A stretch of 64,000 bases of DNA from assembly GCF_000725485.1 (NCBI RefSeq), contig NZ_JOAG01000003.1, positions 62,001 to 126,000 on the forward strand, written 5' to 3'. Below the pieces are notes generated by a model. It was given only the letters and a program-made list of their open reading frames with translations, was not told the DNA's origin and did not search any database. Position 1 is the first letter of the stretch; each line of letters opens with the position of its first letter. Shown one piece after another: positions 49,105 to 57,835 of this stretch. The stretch is from Nonomuraea candida. Its GTDB lineage: Bacteria > Actinomycetota > Actinomycetes > Streptosporangiales > Streptosporangiaceae. Position numbers and translations under genes: made by a program.

Positions 49105-50736
49105 ATGGACAGGGTGGTGCGGCGGCGGCTCGGCTTCGGCGGGACGCTGCTGGCCACGCTGTTCGCCTGCGCCTCGCTGACGCCGTCGCTGCTGCCGCGC
49201 ACCTGGCTCTACCAGGGCGTGATGGGCGCGGTCACGGGCATCATGGGCTACGCGGTGGGGGCGGCGTTCGGCGCGCTGGGGCGCGGGCTGATCCCCTACC
49301 GGCTGCCCGAGCGGGGGCGGCGGATCGCCTGGCGGGTGATGCTGGCCGGCTGCGCCGGGCTGGTGGCGGTGACGCTGTGGTACAGCCACGACTGGCAGCG
49401 CGACCTGCGGGCGCTCATGGGCATGGACGCGCGGATCACCTGGTTCCCGCCGGTGATCCTGGCCGTGACGGTCGTCCTGTTCACGGCGGCGCTGCTGGTC
49501 TGCCGGCTCGTCCGCCTGGCCGGCCGCAAGCTCATCGCCTGGTTCGACCGGTTCGTCCCCCCGTACGTGGGCCACGCCGCGGGCGTGCTGATCGTCGGGT
49601 TCCTGGTCGCGGTGTTCGCCAACGACGTGCTGTTCGGCGCGTTCGTGGCCAGGGTGAGCGACGTGTCGTCCGTCGCCAACGAGGGCACCCATCCGGGCGT
49701 GCGGCGGCCGACGTCGGCGAACGTGTCGGGCGGGCCTGGCTCGCTGGTGAGCTGGGAGTCGCTGGGCAGGGAGGGCCGCCGCTTCACCGGCACCGCCGCC
49801 ACTCCGGCCGGTCTGGCCGCATTCTCCGGCAGGCCGGCCGCCGAGCCCATCCGGGTCTACATCGGCCTCGACAGCACCACCTCGCCGCGGGCCCAGGCGG
49901 AGCTGGCGGTGCGCGAGCTGGAGCGCACCGGCGCGTTCGCCCGGCCGGTGCTGGCCGTGCTCGGCACCACGGGCACGGGCTGGGTCGATCCGCGCATCGC
50001 CGACACCCTGGAGTACATGTACAACGGCCGTTCGGCGATGGTGGCGCTGCAGTACTCGTACCTGCCGAGCTGGGTGTCGTTCCTGGTCGACCGGGACAGG
50101 GCGGCGGCCGCGGGGCGGGCGTTGTTCGAGGCGGTGCGCGAGCGGTGGGCCCGGCTGCCGGCCGGGTCGCGGCCGCGGTTGCTGCTGTCGGGGGAGAGCC
50201 TGGGGTCGTACGAGCTGGAGGAGTCCTTCCGCGACCTGGACGACCTGGTCTCCCGGGCCGACGGCGCGGTCTTCGTCGGCCCGCCGAACGCCAACCGCAT
50301 CTGGCACCGCCTGACCACCGGCCGCGAGCGCGGCAGCCCCGTGTGGCGGCCCGTCTACCGGTCGGGCAGGACGGCCAGGTTCGCCCAGCGGCCCGGCGAC
50401 CTGCGCAGGCCGCCCGAGCCGTGGCCGCGACCGCGCGTGGTCTACCTGCAGAACGCCTCCGACCCGGTCGTGTGGTGGTCGCCGCAGCTCATCTACCGCA
50501 GGCCGCCGTGGCTGGAGGGCGCGCGCGGGCCCGGCGTTAACCCGGAGATGAACTGGTTCCCGCTGGTGACGTTCTGGCAGGTGCTGGTGGACATGACGGC
50601 CGCGCTGGACGTCCCGCCCGGCCACGGCCACCGGTACGGCGCCAACATCGTCGACGGCTGGGCCGCCGTCGCCGCGCCGCCCGGCTGGACCCCGCGCGAC
50701 ACCTGGCGGCTGCGCAGGCTGATCAGCGGGCTCTGA
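49105..50736 (+). CDS. Membrane-anchored alpha/beta-hydrolase family protein (PF10081/PF15420 type)
   Basis: The 543-residue protein has four membrane segments in residues 1-175 (GFGGTLLATLFACASLTPSL; YQGVMGAVTGIMGYAVGAAF; VMLAGCAGLVAVTLW; VILAVTVVLFTAALLVCRLV). A hydrolase domain follows with IRVYIGLDSTTSPRAQAELA, VLAVLGTTGTGWVDPRIADT, the nucleophile LLLSGESLGSYELEESF (GESLG) and RPRVVYLQNASDPVVWWSP. The GxSxG Ser and the Asp of ASDPVVW suggest an active lipase or esterase; the substrate is unknown. TACTGT (49091-49096) eight bases before ATG 49105 may be a leaderless promoter. The alternative start is GTG 49099. Confidence 0.9.
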   Translation: MDRVVRRRLGFGGTLLATLFACASLTPSLLPRTWLYQGVMGAVTGIMGYAVGAAFGALGRGLIPYRLPERGRRIAWRVMLAGCAGLVAVTLWYSHDWQRDLRALMGMDARITWFPPVILAVTVVLFTAALLVCRLVRLAGRKLIAWFDRFVPPYVGHAAGVLIVGFLVAVFANDVLFGAFVARVSDVSSVANEGTHPGVRRPTSANVSGGPGSLVSWESLGREGRRFTGTAATPAGLAAFSGRPAAEPIRVYIGLDSTTSPRAQAELAVRELERTGAFARPVLAVLGTTGTGWVDPRIADTLEYMYNGRSAMVALQYSYLPSWVSFLVDRDRAAAAGRALFEAVRERWARLPAGSRPRLLLSGESLGSYELEESFRDLDDLVSRADGAVFVGPPNANRIWHRLTTGRERGSPVWRPVYRSGRTARFAQRPGDLRRPPEPWPRPRVVYLQNASDPVVWWSPQLIYRRPPWLEGARGPGVNPEMNWFPLVTFWQVLVDMTAALDVPPGHGHRYGANIVDGWAAVAAPPGWTPRDTWRLRRLISGL

Positions 50737-50752
50737 CCCCGGCGCGCCCGGA

Positions 50753-52822
50753 TCAGCGGGTCTTGACCGGGCCCTCGTCGTCCTTGACCGTCTGGTGCCA
50801 CGGGCGGCGCACCGACCCCGGCGCGAACGGCTCCGGCCTGCCCTGCAACCGGTCGGACGAATGGAGCTGCCACGGCACGCTGGTCACCATGACCCCGGGC
50901 TTGAACAGCAGCCGCGCCTTCAGCCGCAGCGCGCTCTGGTTGTGCAGCAGGTGCTCCCACCAGTGGCCGACCACGTACTCGGGGATGAAGACGGTCACCA
51001 CGTCGCGCGGCGAGCGCCGGCGCAGCGTCTTGACGTAGTCGAGGATGGGCTGGGTGATCTCGCGGTAGGGGGAGTCGAGCATCTTCAGCGGCACCTCGAT
51101 GCCGCGCCGCTCCCACTCCTCCTGCAGCTTGCGCGCCTCCTCGCCCTCGACCCCGACGGTGATGGCCTCCAGGGTGGAGGGGCGCGTCGCGCGCGCGTAC
51201 GCCAGCGCCCGCATGGTCGGCTTGTGGATCTTGGAGACCAGCACGATGGCGTGGTTGCGGGCGGGCAGCATGGCCGGCTCGTAGTCCTCGGTGATCTCCA
51301 GCTCGGCCGCCACCTTGTCGTAGTGGCGCCTGATGCCCTTCATCATGAGGAACAGGACCGGCATCGCGATCACCACGATCCAGGCCCCGACCATGAACTT
51401 CGTCACCAGCACCACGATCAGCACCAGCCCCGTCATCACCCCGCCGAAGAAGTTGATCACGCGGGAGCGGTGCATCTGGTGGCGGACCCGGGGATCGGTC
51501 TCGGTCTTCAGGTGGCGGGTCCAGTGGATGACCATGCCGGTCTGGCTGAGGGTGAAGGAGACGAAGACGCCGACGATGTACAGGTTCAGCAGGCGGCTCA
51601 CGTCGGCCTGGAACCCCCACAGCAGCAGGCAGGCGCCCAGCGCCAGGATGATGATGCCGTTGGAGAAGGCCAGCCGGTCGCCCCGGGTGTGGAGCTGGCG
51701 CGGCAGGTAACGGTCCTGCGCCAGGATCGAGCCGAGCACGGGGAAGCCGTTGAAGGCCGTGTTGGCCGCCAGGAAGAGGATCAGCGCCGTCACCGCCGAG
51801 ATCATGATGAACGGCAGCGACCCGCCCCCGAACACCGCGTCGGCCACCTGCGAGATGATCGGCTGCTGGTGGTAGCCGGGGCCGACGGGCGTGCCGTCGG
51901 GGCGCAGCAGGTCCTCGGCGACCACGGACGGCTCGGCCACCTTCACCCCGGAGGCCAGGCCGAGCGCGATGATGCCGCTGAACATGGTGATCGCGACGAG
52001 GCCCATCATCAGCAGCGTGGTGGCGGCGTTCTTGCTCTTGGGCTTCCTGAAGGCGGGCACGCCGTTGCTGATGGCCTCGACCCCGGTCAGGGCCGCGCAG
52101 CCGGAGGAGAACGCGCGCAGCACCAGGAAGGCGGCGGCGAAGGCGGTGAGGTTGGTCTGCTCGGCCACGATCGAGAAGTGCGCGCTCGGGGCCTCGATCC
52201 GCTCGCCCAGCACGAGCAGCCGGAAGCCGCCCCAGGCGATCAGGAGGAGGACGGAGATCATGAACGCGTACGTGGGGATGGCGAAGGCGGCGCCGGACTC
52301 GCGGATGCCGCGCAGGTTGACCACGGTGAGCAGGACGACGATGGCGATGGCGACGGCGGGCTTGTGCTCGGCCACGAACGGGATCGTGGCGCCGACGTAG
52401 TCGACGCCGTTGGCGACGGACACCGCGACGGTCAGCACGTAGTCGACCATGAGGGCGCTGGCCACGGTGAGCCCGGCGTTCTTGCCGAGGTTGGTGTTGG
52501 CCACCTCGTAGTCGCCGCCGCCGCTGGGATAGGCGTGCACGTTCTGCCGGTAGGAGGCCACCACCGTGAGCATCACGACCACGACGGCGGCGGCCACCCA
52601 GGGGCTGAAAGAGTAGAAGGAGACCCCCGCCAAGGAAAGGATGACGAGAATCTCCTGGGGCGCGTACGCGACGGAGGACAGAGCGTCGCTCGCGAAGACC
52701 GGCAGTGCGATCCGTTTAGGGAGGAGTTGCTCGTGGAGCTGCCCGCTACGCAGGGCGCGCCCCACGAGCAAGCGTTTGACAAGATCCGTTACCTTCGCCA
52801 CGTAACGAGATGCTAGCCCCAC
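50753..52822 (-). CDS. APC-superfamily permease with long cytoplasmic C-terminus
   Basis: The 689-residue protein has 12 membrane helices (SDALSSVAYAPQEILVILSL in helix 1, GGGDYEVANTNLGKNAGLTV, VANGVDYVGATIPF, GVEAISNGVPAFRKPKSKNA) followed by about 190 soluble residues (NHAIVLVSKIHKPTMRALAY and later VVTVFIPEYVVGHWWEHLLH). This architecture, and the divergent pair of TrkA genes, is the arrangement found in mycobacteria (Rv2690c with ceoB/ceoC). It suggests a K+ or amino-acid transporter gated by those NAD-binding proteins (inference). GTG start at 52822. Confidence 0.93.
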   Translation of the reverse strand: MGLASRYVAKVTDLVKRLLVGRALRSGQLHEQLLPKRIALPVFASDALSSVAYAPQEILVILSLAGVSFYSFSPWVAAAVVVVMLTVVASYRQNVHAYPSGGGDYEVANTNLGKNAGLTVASALMVDYVLTVAVSVANGVDYVGATIPFVAEHKPAVAIAIVVLLTVVNLRGIRESGAAFAIPTYAFMISVLLLIAWGGFRLLVLGERIEAPSAHFSIVAEQTNLTAFAAAFLVLRAFSSGCAALTGVEAISNGVPAFRKPKSKNAATTLLMMGLVAITMFSGIIALGLASGVKVAEPSVVAEDLLRPDGTPVGPGYHQQPIISQVADAVFGGGSLPFIMISAVTALILFLAANTAFNGFPVLGSILAQDRYLPRQLHTRGDRLAFSNGIIILALGACLLLWGFQADVSRLLNLYIVGVFVSFTLSQTGMVIHWTRHLKTETDPRVRHQMHRSRVINFFGGVMTGLVLIVVLVTKFMVGAWIVVIAMPVLFLMMKGIRRHYDKVAAELEITEDYEPAMLPARNHAIVLVSKIHKPTMRALAYARATRPSTLEAITVGVEGEEARKLQEEWERRGIEVPLKMLDSPYREITQPILDYVKTLRRRSPRDVVTVFIPEYVVGHWWEHLLHNQSALRLKARLLFKPGVMVTSVPWQLHSSDRLQGRPEPFAPGSVRRPWHQTVKDDEGPVKTR

Positions 52823-52903
52823 ACCCAGCCGCTAAACGCGGGACGCCCCCATAGGTCCATACTGGTGTCGAGCAACCGGCCGACCGCGAACATGCGGGGG
52901 GAA

Positions 52904-53566
52904 ATGCATATAGTGATCATGGGGTGTGGCCGGGTCGGATCGACCCTCGCGCACATCCTCGAAGACAGCGGCCATTCCGTCGCCATCATCGACCGCGACC
53001 CGCAGGCGTTCCGCCGGCTGCGCGCGGGGTTCCGGGGGCGCAGGGTGACCGGCGTCGGTTTCGATCGCGACGTGCTGACCGAGGCCGGGGTCGAGTCGGC
53101 CGCCGCGTTCGTGGCGGTGTCCAGCGGCGACAACTCCAACATCATCTCCGCCCGGGTGGCGCGCGAGACGTTCGGCGTCGACAACGTGGTGGCCCGCATC
53201 TACGACCCCCGCAGGGCCGAGGTCTACCAGCGGCTGGGCATCCCCACGGTGGCCACCGTGCGCTGGACCGCCGACCAGATCATGCGCCGCATCCTGCCCG
53301 AGGGCGCCGAGCCGCTCTGGCGCGACCCGACGGGCACCGTCGTCCTGGCCGAGGTGACCGTGCACGCCGCCTGGATCGGCACCCGCGTCAAAGACCTCGA
53401 AAGCCGCGCCCGGGCGCGCGCCGCCTTCATCAACCGCATGGGCGAGGCCGTGACCATCACCGACGACACCGTGGTGCAGGAGGGCGACGTCCTGCACGTC
53501 ATCGCGGCCGAGAACGACATGGACCGGATCAACAAGGTGCTCGCCGCGGCACCGGAAGAGGACTAG
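52904..53566 (+). CDS. TrkA-family potassium uptake regulator (CeoB-like)
   Basis: The 220-residue protein has an RCK N-domain (MHIVIMGCGRVGSTLAHILE: GCGRVG nucleotide-binding loop, then D in AIIDRDPQAF) and a TrkA-C domain from about 140. SSGDNSNIISARVARETFGV and YDPRRAEVYQRLGIPTVAT are typical. It should bind NAD(H) and gate a K+ transporter. ATG 52904 is chosen with GGGGGGAA before it; an in-frame ATG at 52865 lacks a site. It is followed after 2 bases by a second TrkA gene and is divergent from the APC permease gene. Confidence 0.94.
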   Translation: MHIVIMGCGRVGSTLAHILEDSGHSVAIIDRDPQAFRRLRAGFRGRRVTGVGFDRDVLTEAGVESAAAFVAVSSGDNSNIISARVARETFGVDNVVARIYDPRRAEVYQRLGIPTVATVRWTADQIMRRILPEGAEPLWRDPTGTVVLAEVTVHAAWIGTRVKDLESRARARAAFINRMGEAVTITDDTVVQEGDVLHVIAAENDMDRINKVLAAAPEED

Positions 53567-53568
53567 TG

Positions 53569-54228
53569 ATGCGCGTCGCCATCGCCGGAGCGGGCGCCGT
53601 GGGCCGCTCCATCGCGGCCGAGCTGCTGGAGAACGGGCACGAGGTCCTGCTCATCGACAACGACCCCCGCGCCATCAAGATCGACAGCGTGCCCCGCGCC
53701 GAATGGCTCCTCGCCGACGCCTGCGAGATCGCCTCCCTCGACGAGGCCGGTCTCAACAACTGCCACGTCGTCGTCGCCTCCTCCGGCGACGACAAGGTCA
53801 ACCTCGTGGTCTCCCTGCTGGCCAAGACCGAATACGGCGTGCCGCGCGTGGTGGCCCGCATCAACCATCCCAACAACGAGTGGCTGTTCAACGAGTCGTG
53901 GGGCGTCGACGTCGCCGTCTCCACCCCGCGCCTGCTGTCCGCCCTGGTGGAGGAGGCGGTCAGCGTCGGCGACCTGGTGCGGCTGATGACGTTCCGGCAG
54001 GGCCAGGCCAACCTGGTGGAGCTCACGCTGGCGGAGGACGCGCCGGTGGTGGGCCAGCGGGCCGGCTCGGTGCCGTGGCCGGTGGACTCGGCGCTGGTGG
54101 CCATCCTGCGCGAGGGCAGGGTCCTGGTCCCGACGTCCGACGACCCGCTGGAGGCGGGCGACGAGCTGCTGTTCGTGGCGAACCAGGAGGTGGAGCAGGA
54201 GCTGGCCCACCTCCTGTCCCAGCACTGA
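53569..54228 (+). CDS. TrkA-family potassium uptake regulator (CeoC-like)
   Basis: The 219-residue protein starts MRVAIAGAGAVGRSIAAELL (GAGAVG loop) with LLIDNDP acid at the strand end, VASSGDDKVNLVVSLLAKTE, VARINHPNNEWLFNESWGVD and a TrkA-C domain ending DELLFVANQEVEQELAHLL. It is the partner of the preceding TrkA protein; tandem genes of this type form mixed octameric rings in K+ systems. ATG 53569 lies 2 bases after the previous stop (TAGTGATG). Confidence 0.94.
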   Translation: MRVAIAGAGAVGRSIAAELLENGHEVLLIDNDPRAIKIDSVPRAEWLLADACEIASLDEAGLNNCHVVVASSGDDKVNLVVSLLAKTEYGVPRVVARINHPNNEWLFNESWGVDVAVSTPRLLSALVEEAVSVGDLVRLMTFRQGQANLVELTLAEDAPVVGQRAGSVPWPVDSALVAILREGRVLVPTSDDPLEAGDELLFVANQEVEQELAHLLSQH

Positions 54229-54242
54229 CCTCCGCACACGGC

Positions 54243-54268
54243 CGGGCCCGGCCGGCGAACCGGGCCCG
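54243..54268 (+). terminator. Terminator after the trkA pair
   Basis: CGGGCCCGG (54243-54251), an 8-base loop and CCGGGCCCG (54260-54268), 15 bases after the stop of the second TrkA gene. Confidence 0.75.
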
Positions 54269-54376
54269 CGACGTGTGGCGTTCCGAGGACCGCGCCCCGC
54301 GGCCACCACGCCCGGTGATGCCCGCGGCATGAATATCGTTTGCCGCCGTAACCGGGCATGGGGCATATTTCGCCGG

Positions 54377-55120
54377 ATGGAACGATCCCTGATCAGCCAC
54401 CTCGCCCACGCGGACCACCCCGTCGCCGCGCCCATCAGCGAGGCCGGCCTGGAGCGCCTGCTGCTCCGCGCGAAGCTGCCCGCGCGGGCCCGCATCCTGG
54501 ATCTCGGCTGCGGGGAGGCGGCGTGGCTCACCAGGGCGCTGGCGCTCTATCCCGACGCGACGGCCGACGGGGTGGACATCTCCGGCACGGCCCTGGCCAC
54601 GGCCGCGTCGGAGGCGGAGCGCCGCGACGTGTCCGACCGCCTCCGCCTGCACCACGCGTCCGCCGCCGGCTTCTCCACCGCCGAGCCGTACGATCTGGTG
54701 CTGTGCGTGGGGGCCACGCACGCCTTCGGCGGCCTCGCGCCGACCCTGGCCGCCGTCCGCGGCCACCTGCGCCCGTCCTCCGGGCTCGCCCTGGTCGGGG
54801 AGGGCTTCTGGGAGCGTACGCCGCCGGCGGAGCTCCTCACCGCGCTGGGGGCCGAGCCCGACGAGTACGCCGACCTGGCCGGCACGGTCGCCCGCGCGGA
54901 GAGCGCCGGGTACGCCACCGTCCACGGCCACACCAGCACCCTGGAGGAGTGGGACGAGTACGAGTGGTCCTGGACCGGCACCCTGACCCGCTGGGCCCTC
55001 GACCACCCCGGCCCGGACGGCGAGGCCGCGCTGGCCGCCGCGCGCGAGCACCGGGACCTGTGGCTCACGGGCTACCGAGGCGTGCTGGGATTCGTCACGC
55101 TGCTGCTGCGGCAGGGCTGA
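54377..55120 (+). CDS. Class I SAM-dependent methyltransferase
   Basis: The 247-residue protein has SAM motif I ARILDLGCGEAAWLTRALAL near residue 40, the acidic strand GVDISGTALATAASEAERRD, PYDLVLCVGATHAFGG and RPSSGLALVGEGFWERTPPA. It is a small-molecule methyltransferase; the substrate is unknown. ATG 54377 is chosen because the conserved part starts right after. A CATATTT lies six bases before it, so the message may be leaderless. It is the first gene of the segment inserted between the trkA pair and the DUF3159-dut group. Confidence 0.85.
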   Translation: MERSLISHLAHADHPVAAPISEAGLERLLLRAKLPARARILDLGCGEAAWLTRALALYPDATADGVDISGTALATAASEAERRDVSDRLRLHHASAAGFSTAEPYDLVLCVGATHAFGGLAPTLAAVRGHLRPSSGLALVGEGFWERTPPAELLTALGAEPDEYADLAGTVARAESAGYATVHGHTSTLEEWDEYEWSWTGTLTRWALDHPGPDGEAALAAAREHRDLWLTGYRGVLGFVTLLLRQG

Positions 55121-55149
55121 CCGACACCGTGGAACAGACGAGGACCAAC

Positions 55150-55839
55150 GTGCCCGATCACGACAGGCGAAAGCCCGACGAGCCGTCCACCCGAACCGGC
55201 GAGCCGTCCACCCAAGCCGACGAGCCGTCCACCCGAACCGGCGAGCCGTCCACCCAAGCCGGCGAGCCGTCCACCCAAGCCGGCGAGCCGTCCACCCAAG
55301 CCGGCGAGCCGTCCACCCAAGCCGACGTGCCGTCCACCCGAACCGGCGAGCCGTCCATGACCACGATCGGGACGCCTCGGCTCGACCTCGTCCCGCTCCG
55401 GGTGGAGCACGCCGAGGAGATGGCGGCCGTGCTCGCCGCCCCCGAGCTGCACGCGTTCACCGGCGGCGCTCCCCTCGGCCCCGAGGAGCTGCGCGCCCGC
55501 TACGAACGCCTGGTCGCCGGCCCGCCCGGCTGGCGCAACTGGGTGATCCGGCTGCGCGCGGAGGACCGGCTGGTGGGCTACGTGCAGGCCACGATCGAGG
55601 GCCGTACCGCCGAGATCGCCTGGGTGATCGGACTGCCCTGGCAGGGCCGGCGCCTGGCCTCCGAAGCGGCCGGCGCCCTGGCCGGCCTGCTGGAGACGCA
55701 GGCCATCGACACGATCGTCGCGCACATCCACCCTGACCACGCGGCCTCGGCCGCCGTCGCCCGATCGGCCGGACTGAGGCCCACCGGCCAGTGGCACGAC
55801 GGCGAACTCCGCTGGGAACGAACTCTCGGGGACCGCTGA
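55150..55839 (+). CDS. GNAT N-acetyltransferase with N-terminal heptad-repeat tail
   Basis: From GTG 55150 (229 residues) the protein begins with a 10-residue charged segment, then eight heptads EPSTRTG/EPSTQAG, and from residue 70 a GNAT domain: MTTIGTPRLDLVPLRVEHAE, NWVIRLRAEDRLVGYVQATI, EIAWVIGLPWQGRRLASEAA (acetyl-CoA loop) and VAHIHPDHAASAAVARSAGL. GAGGACCAAC before GTG 55150 is a good ribosome-binding site. ATG 55357 at the domain start has only a weak one, so the repeat tail is probably made. The acceptor substrate is unknown (RimJ/RimL-like type). Confidence 0.85.
   Translation: MPDHDRRKPDEPSTRTGEPSTQADEPSTRTGEPSTQAGEPSTQAGEPSTQAGEPSTQADVPSTRTGEPSMTTIGTPRLDLVPLRVEHAEEMAAVLAAPELHAFTGGAPLGPEELRARYERLVAGPPGWRNWVIRLRAEDRLVGYVQATIEGRTAEIAWVIGLPWQGRRLASEAAGALAGLLETQAIDTIVAHIHPDHAASAAVARSAGLRPTGQWHDGELRWERTLGDR
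55180..55347 (+). repeat. Eight in-frame 21-bp repeats at the 5' end of the GNAT gene
   Basis: Units of 21 bp encode (E/V)PST(R/Q)(T/A)(G/D), eight full copies plus a partial one up to ATG 55357. The copies differ mainly by CGAACC versus CAAGCC and GGC versus GAC, as in slippage-prone minisatellites. Confidence 0.9.
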
Positions 55840-55929
55840 CATCCACCCGCCCCACGGACTCGCCCTGGCCGGGACGCGCGGCAGCGCCACGCCGCGCCCG
55901 GCTCTTCCGTCCCGCAGGGCAGCGGAAAG

Positions 55930-55955
55930 CCCCTCGCGGCGCGCCCCGCGAGGGG
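55930..55955. terminator. Terminator between the GNAT gene and the small secreted protein gene
   Basis: CCCCTCGCGG (55930-55939), a 6-base loop and CCGCGAGGGG (55946-55955), in the convergent gap; works for either strand. Confidence 0.75.
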
Positions 55956-55972
55956 TCTCTACGATGAGGGGG

Positions 55973-56194
55973 TCACTTCATCAGGTGCGAGAGGCTCTCG
56001 TCGTCCCAGGGGTGGCAGCCCCGGTCGGAGAGGAACAGCACCATCGGCGCCTGCATCCTGATCAGCTTGGTGCCGTCCGTCCCGCACACCCCGAACACCG
56101 GGCCGTTGTAGTCGTCGTCGGCGATGGCGGGCGTCGCGGCCAGGAGCAGGGCGGCGGCGGTCATGGTGATGGCGGCGATGGCGCATTTGTACAT
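55973..56194 (-). CDS. Small secreted protein (73 residues)
   Basis: The signal peptide (MYKCAIAAITMTAAALLLAA then TPAIA, cleavage about residue 25) is followed by about 48 mature residues, DDDYNGPVFGVCGTDGTKLI then RMQAPMVLFLSDRGCHPWDD. Two Cys likely form a disulfide. GGGGGACCACC before the ATG is a good ribosome-binding site. No family recognised. The size, export and single disulfide would fit a surface peptide, a morphogen-like or an inhibitory peptide, but nothing in the context decides. Confidence 0.75.
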   Translation of the reverse strand: MYKCAIAAITMTAAALLLAATPAIADDDYNGPVFGVCGTDGTKLIRMQAPMVLFLSDRGCHPWDDESLSHLMK

Positions 56195-56329
56195 GGTGGT
56201 CCCCCGATATGGTGTGAGGTGATCGTTCGCCAGCCTTCGTACCCGCGCGCGTGGATCAACTGGTTCAGGGGTTCCTCTGGAGCTGTTTACCTCACGCCCT
56301 CGTTCGTACCGTCCTGGTCATGGGGAGGC

Positions 56330-57292
56330 TCAGGGGCTCGGGTCCGCCGCCCGTGAAGGCACGGCCGCGCCCCTGGACAGCCACGCGGTGACGCCCAGCA
56401 CGGCGGCCGAGAGCGTGGCGAGCAGCACCGTGTTCACCGTCGCGCCGGCCCCCGGCACCCCGCCGGCGATCACCGCCGCCATCGGCGTCAGCGCGAGCAC
56501 GGCCCGGCGACCGGCGGGCGCGCGCAGCGCCACCACCGTCGCCGTCAGCGCCACCGCGAACGCGACGGGGAGACCCCACCTCCACGCGACCAGGGCGGCC
56601 GTGATCGGCAGGCCGAGCGCCACGGCGGTCCAGCCGAGCAGCCGGGACGAGCCCAGCGGGCCGGCGCCCGGCGCGGACGCGACGACGAGCAGCGCGGCGC
56701 ACAGGACCGCCGGGAGCAGCACGAGCCCCACGCCGTCGAGCTCGGCGGACCGGTCCTTGATCAGGACCACGCCGTCCTCGACCAGGACGACGAACGGCTG
56801 CGAGGCGCGCCAGAGGCGGTCCACCGCCTTGACCACCGCGTACGCGACCGCGACCGCCAGCGCCGCCCGGCGCCGCCCGGCCCAGGCCAGCAGGGCCACC
56901 AGCCCGTACGGCAGCGCGTACACGACCTGTTCGAGCAGTTCTTGCGCCTCCGGCTCCGCGAATCCGCCCGGCAGCGCCCGCGAACCGAGGACGGCGGCCC
57001 GGACGAGCAGGGGGGCGAAGATCGCGAGGGGCGCGACGACGGCGGCGACGTTGACCGCGTCGCGCCAGTGGTGACGCCTGGCCGGGTCGCCGGCCCGGCG
57101 CAGGCGGATCGCCAGGCCGCCGCGCAGCACGTCGTACGCGTCCCCGAGCGGCGGCCGCCGCGTGCCGGGCCCGGCCGCGGCGAGCAGCACCGCGATCATC
57201 TCGTCGGCGTGCCGCGCCCGGTGCTCCTTCGGGTACGCCGCCAGCAACCTGCGATAACGCCGCTCCAGCCGGGTCATGGGGACCCTCGTCAT
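56330..57292 (-). CDS. Multi-pass membrane protein of a PadR-linked pair
   Basis: The 320-residue protein has a basic cytoplasmic start (TRLERRYRRLLAAYPKEHRA, then RHADEMIAVLL), typical of actinobacterial PadR-linked membrane proteins, and about eight membrane helices (AVNVAAVVAPLAIFAPLLVR; VYALPYGLVALLAWA; VGLVLLPAVLCAALLVVASA; LGLPITAALVAWRWGLPVAF). The function is unknown. The ATG at 57292 overlaps the PadR stop by 4 bases, so the pair is co-expressed and PadR-controlled. Confidence 0.85.
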   Translation of the reverse strand: MTRVPMTRLERRYRRLLAAYPKEHRARHADEMIAVLLAAAGPGTRRPPLGDAYDVLRGGLAIRLRRAGDPARRHHWRDAVNVAAVVAPLAIFAPLLVRAAVLGSRALPGGFAEPEAQELLEQVVYALPYGLVALLAWAGRRRAALAVAVAYAVVKAVDRLWRASQPFVVLVEDGVVLIKDRSAELDGVGLVLLPAVLCAALLVVASAPGAGPLGSSRLLGWTAVALGLPITAALVAWRWGLPVAFAVALTATVVALRAPAGRRAVLALTPMAAVIAGGVPGAGATVNTVLLATLSAAVLGVTAWLSRGAAVPSRAADPSP

Positions 57293-57657
57293 GCGGCACC
57301 CCCCGCCGGCCGGGCCGCCGGTGCGGGGTGCGCCGTCATGCGGCCGCGCAGCCGGGAGGTGGCGGCCTCCAGGTTGCGCCGCAGGTGCTCGGCCTCCTCC
57401 GCCAGCCGGGCCTCCCCCGCCGGCGTCAGGCGGTAGTAGCGCCGGGCCCGCCCGTCCACGATCTCCTCGCGTTCGGCCTCGACCAGCCCTTCCCCCTGCA
57501 ACCGGTCCAGCGCCGCGTACAGCGTGCCGGCCCGCAGCCGCACCCGCTCCTCCGAGATGCGCAGCACGTCGGTGATGATGCCGTAGCCGTGCTGAGGCCC
57601 GGCCGCCAGCGCCGTCAGGATCAGGAACGTCGGTTCCTGCATCGCTCGACTTTTCAT
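57289..57657 (-). CDS. PadR-family transcriptional regulator
   Basis: The 122-residue protein has the PadR winged helix QEPTFLILTALAAGPQHGYG, IITDVLRISEERVRLRAGTL, YAALDRLQGEGLVEAEREE and ARRYYRLTPAGEARL, then a dimerisation helix. It is a short form (no C-terminal effector domain), as usual for regulators paired with membrane proteins. The ATG at 57657 is followed upstream by the ACCGAT direct repeats of its probable operator. An internal ATG (residue 6) is an alternative start. Confidence 0.92.
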   Translation of the reverse strand: MKSRAMQEPTFLILTALAAGPQHGYGIITDVLRISEERVRLRAGTLYAALDRLQGEGLVEAEREEIVDGRARRYYRLTPAGEARLAEEAEHLRRNLEAATSRLRGRMTAHPAPAARPAGGAA

Positions 57658-57660
57658 GCC

Positions 57661-57676
57661 ACCGATATATACCGAT
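57661..57676. promoter_or_regulatory. ACCGAT-ATAT-ACCGAT, probable PadR operator
   Basis: Two direct ACCGAT copies flank ATAT immediately upstream of the PadR start. The ACCGATATAT part recurs 40 bases upstream of the other PadR gene (15700). Autoregulation is inferred. Confidence 0.5.
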
Positions 57677-57823
57677 GAACTGACTACAAGGCAAGCGGAC
57701 CCGGGCGGCCGCCGGAATGCGCCTTCAGCTCCGCCGTCGCCAGAGGCGGGGCAGGAAGCGCAGCTTTCGCGCCGATTTCTTGCTTCATAGGCAAGAACGT
57801 ATGCCGCAGGGGCACAGAGCGCT

Positions 57824-57835
57824 TAGCGTACAGGC
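57824..57835 (+). promoter_or_regulatory. -10 TAGCGT before a leaderless ATG
   Basis: TAGCGT (57824-57829) is six bases before ATG 57836, with no ribosome-binding site. The stretch 57677-57835 shows nothing else. Confidence 0.45.
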
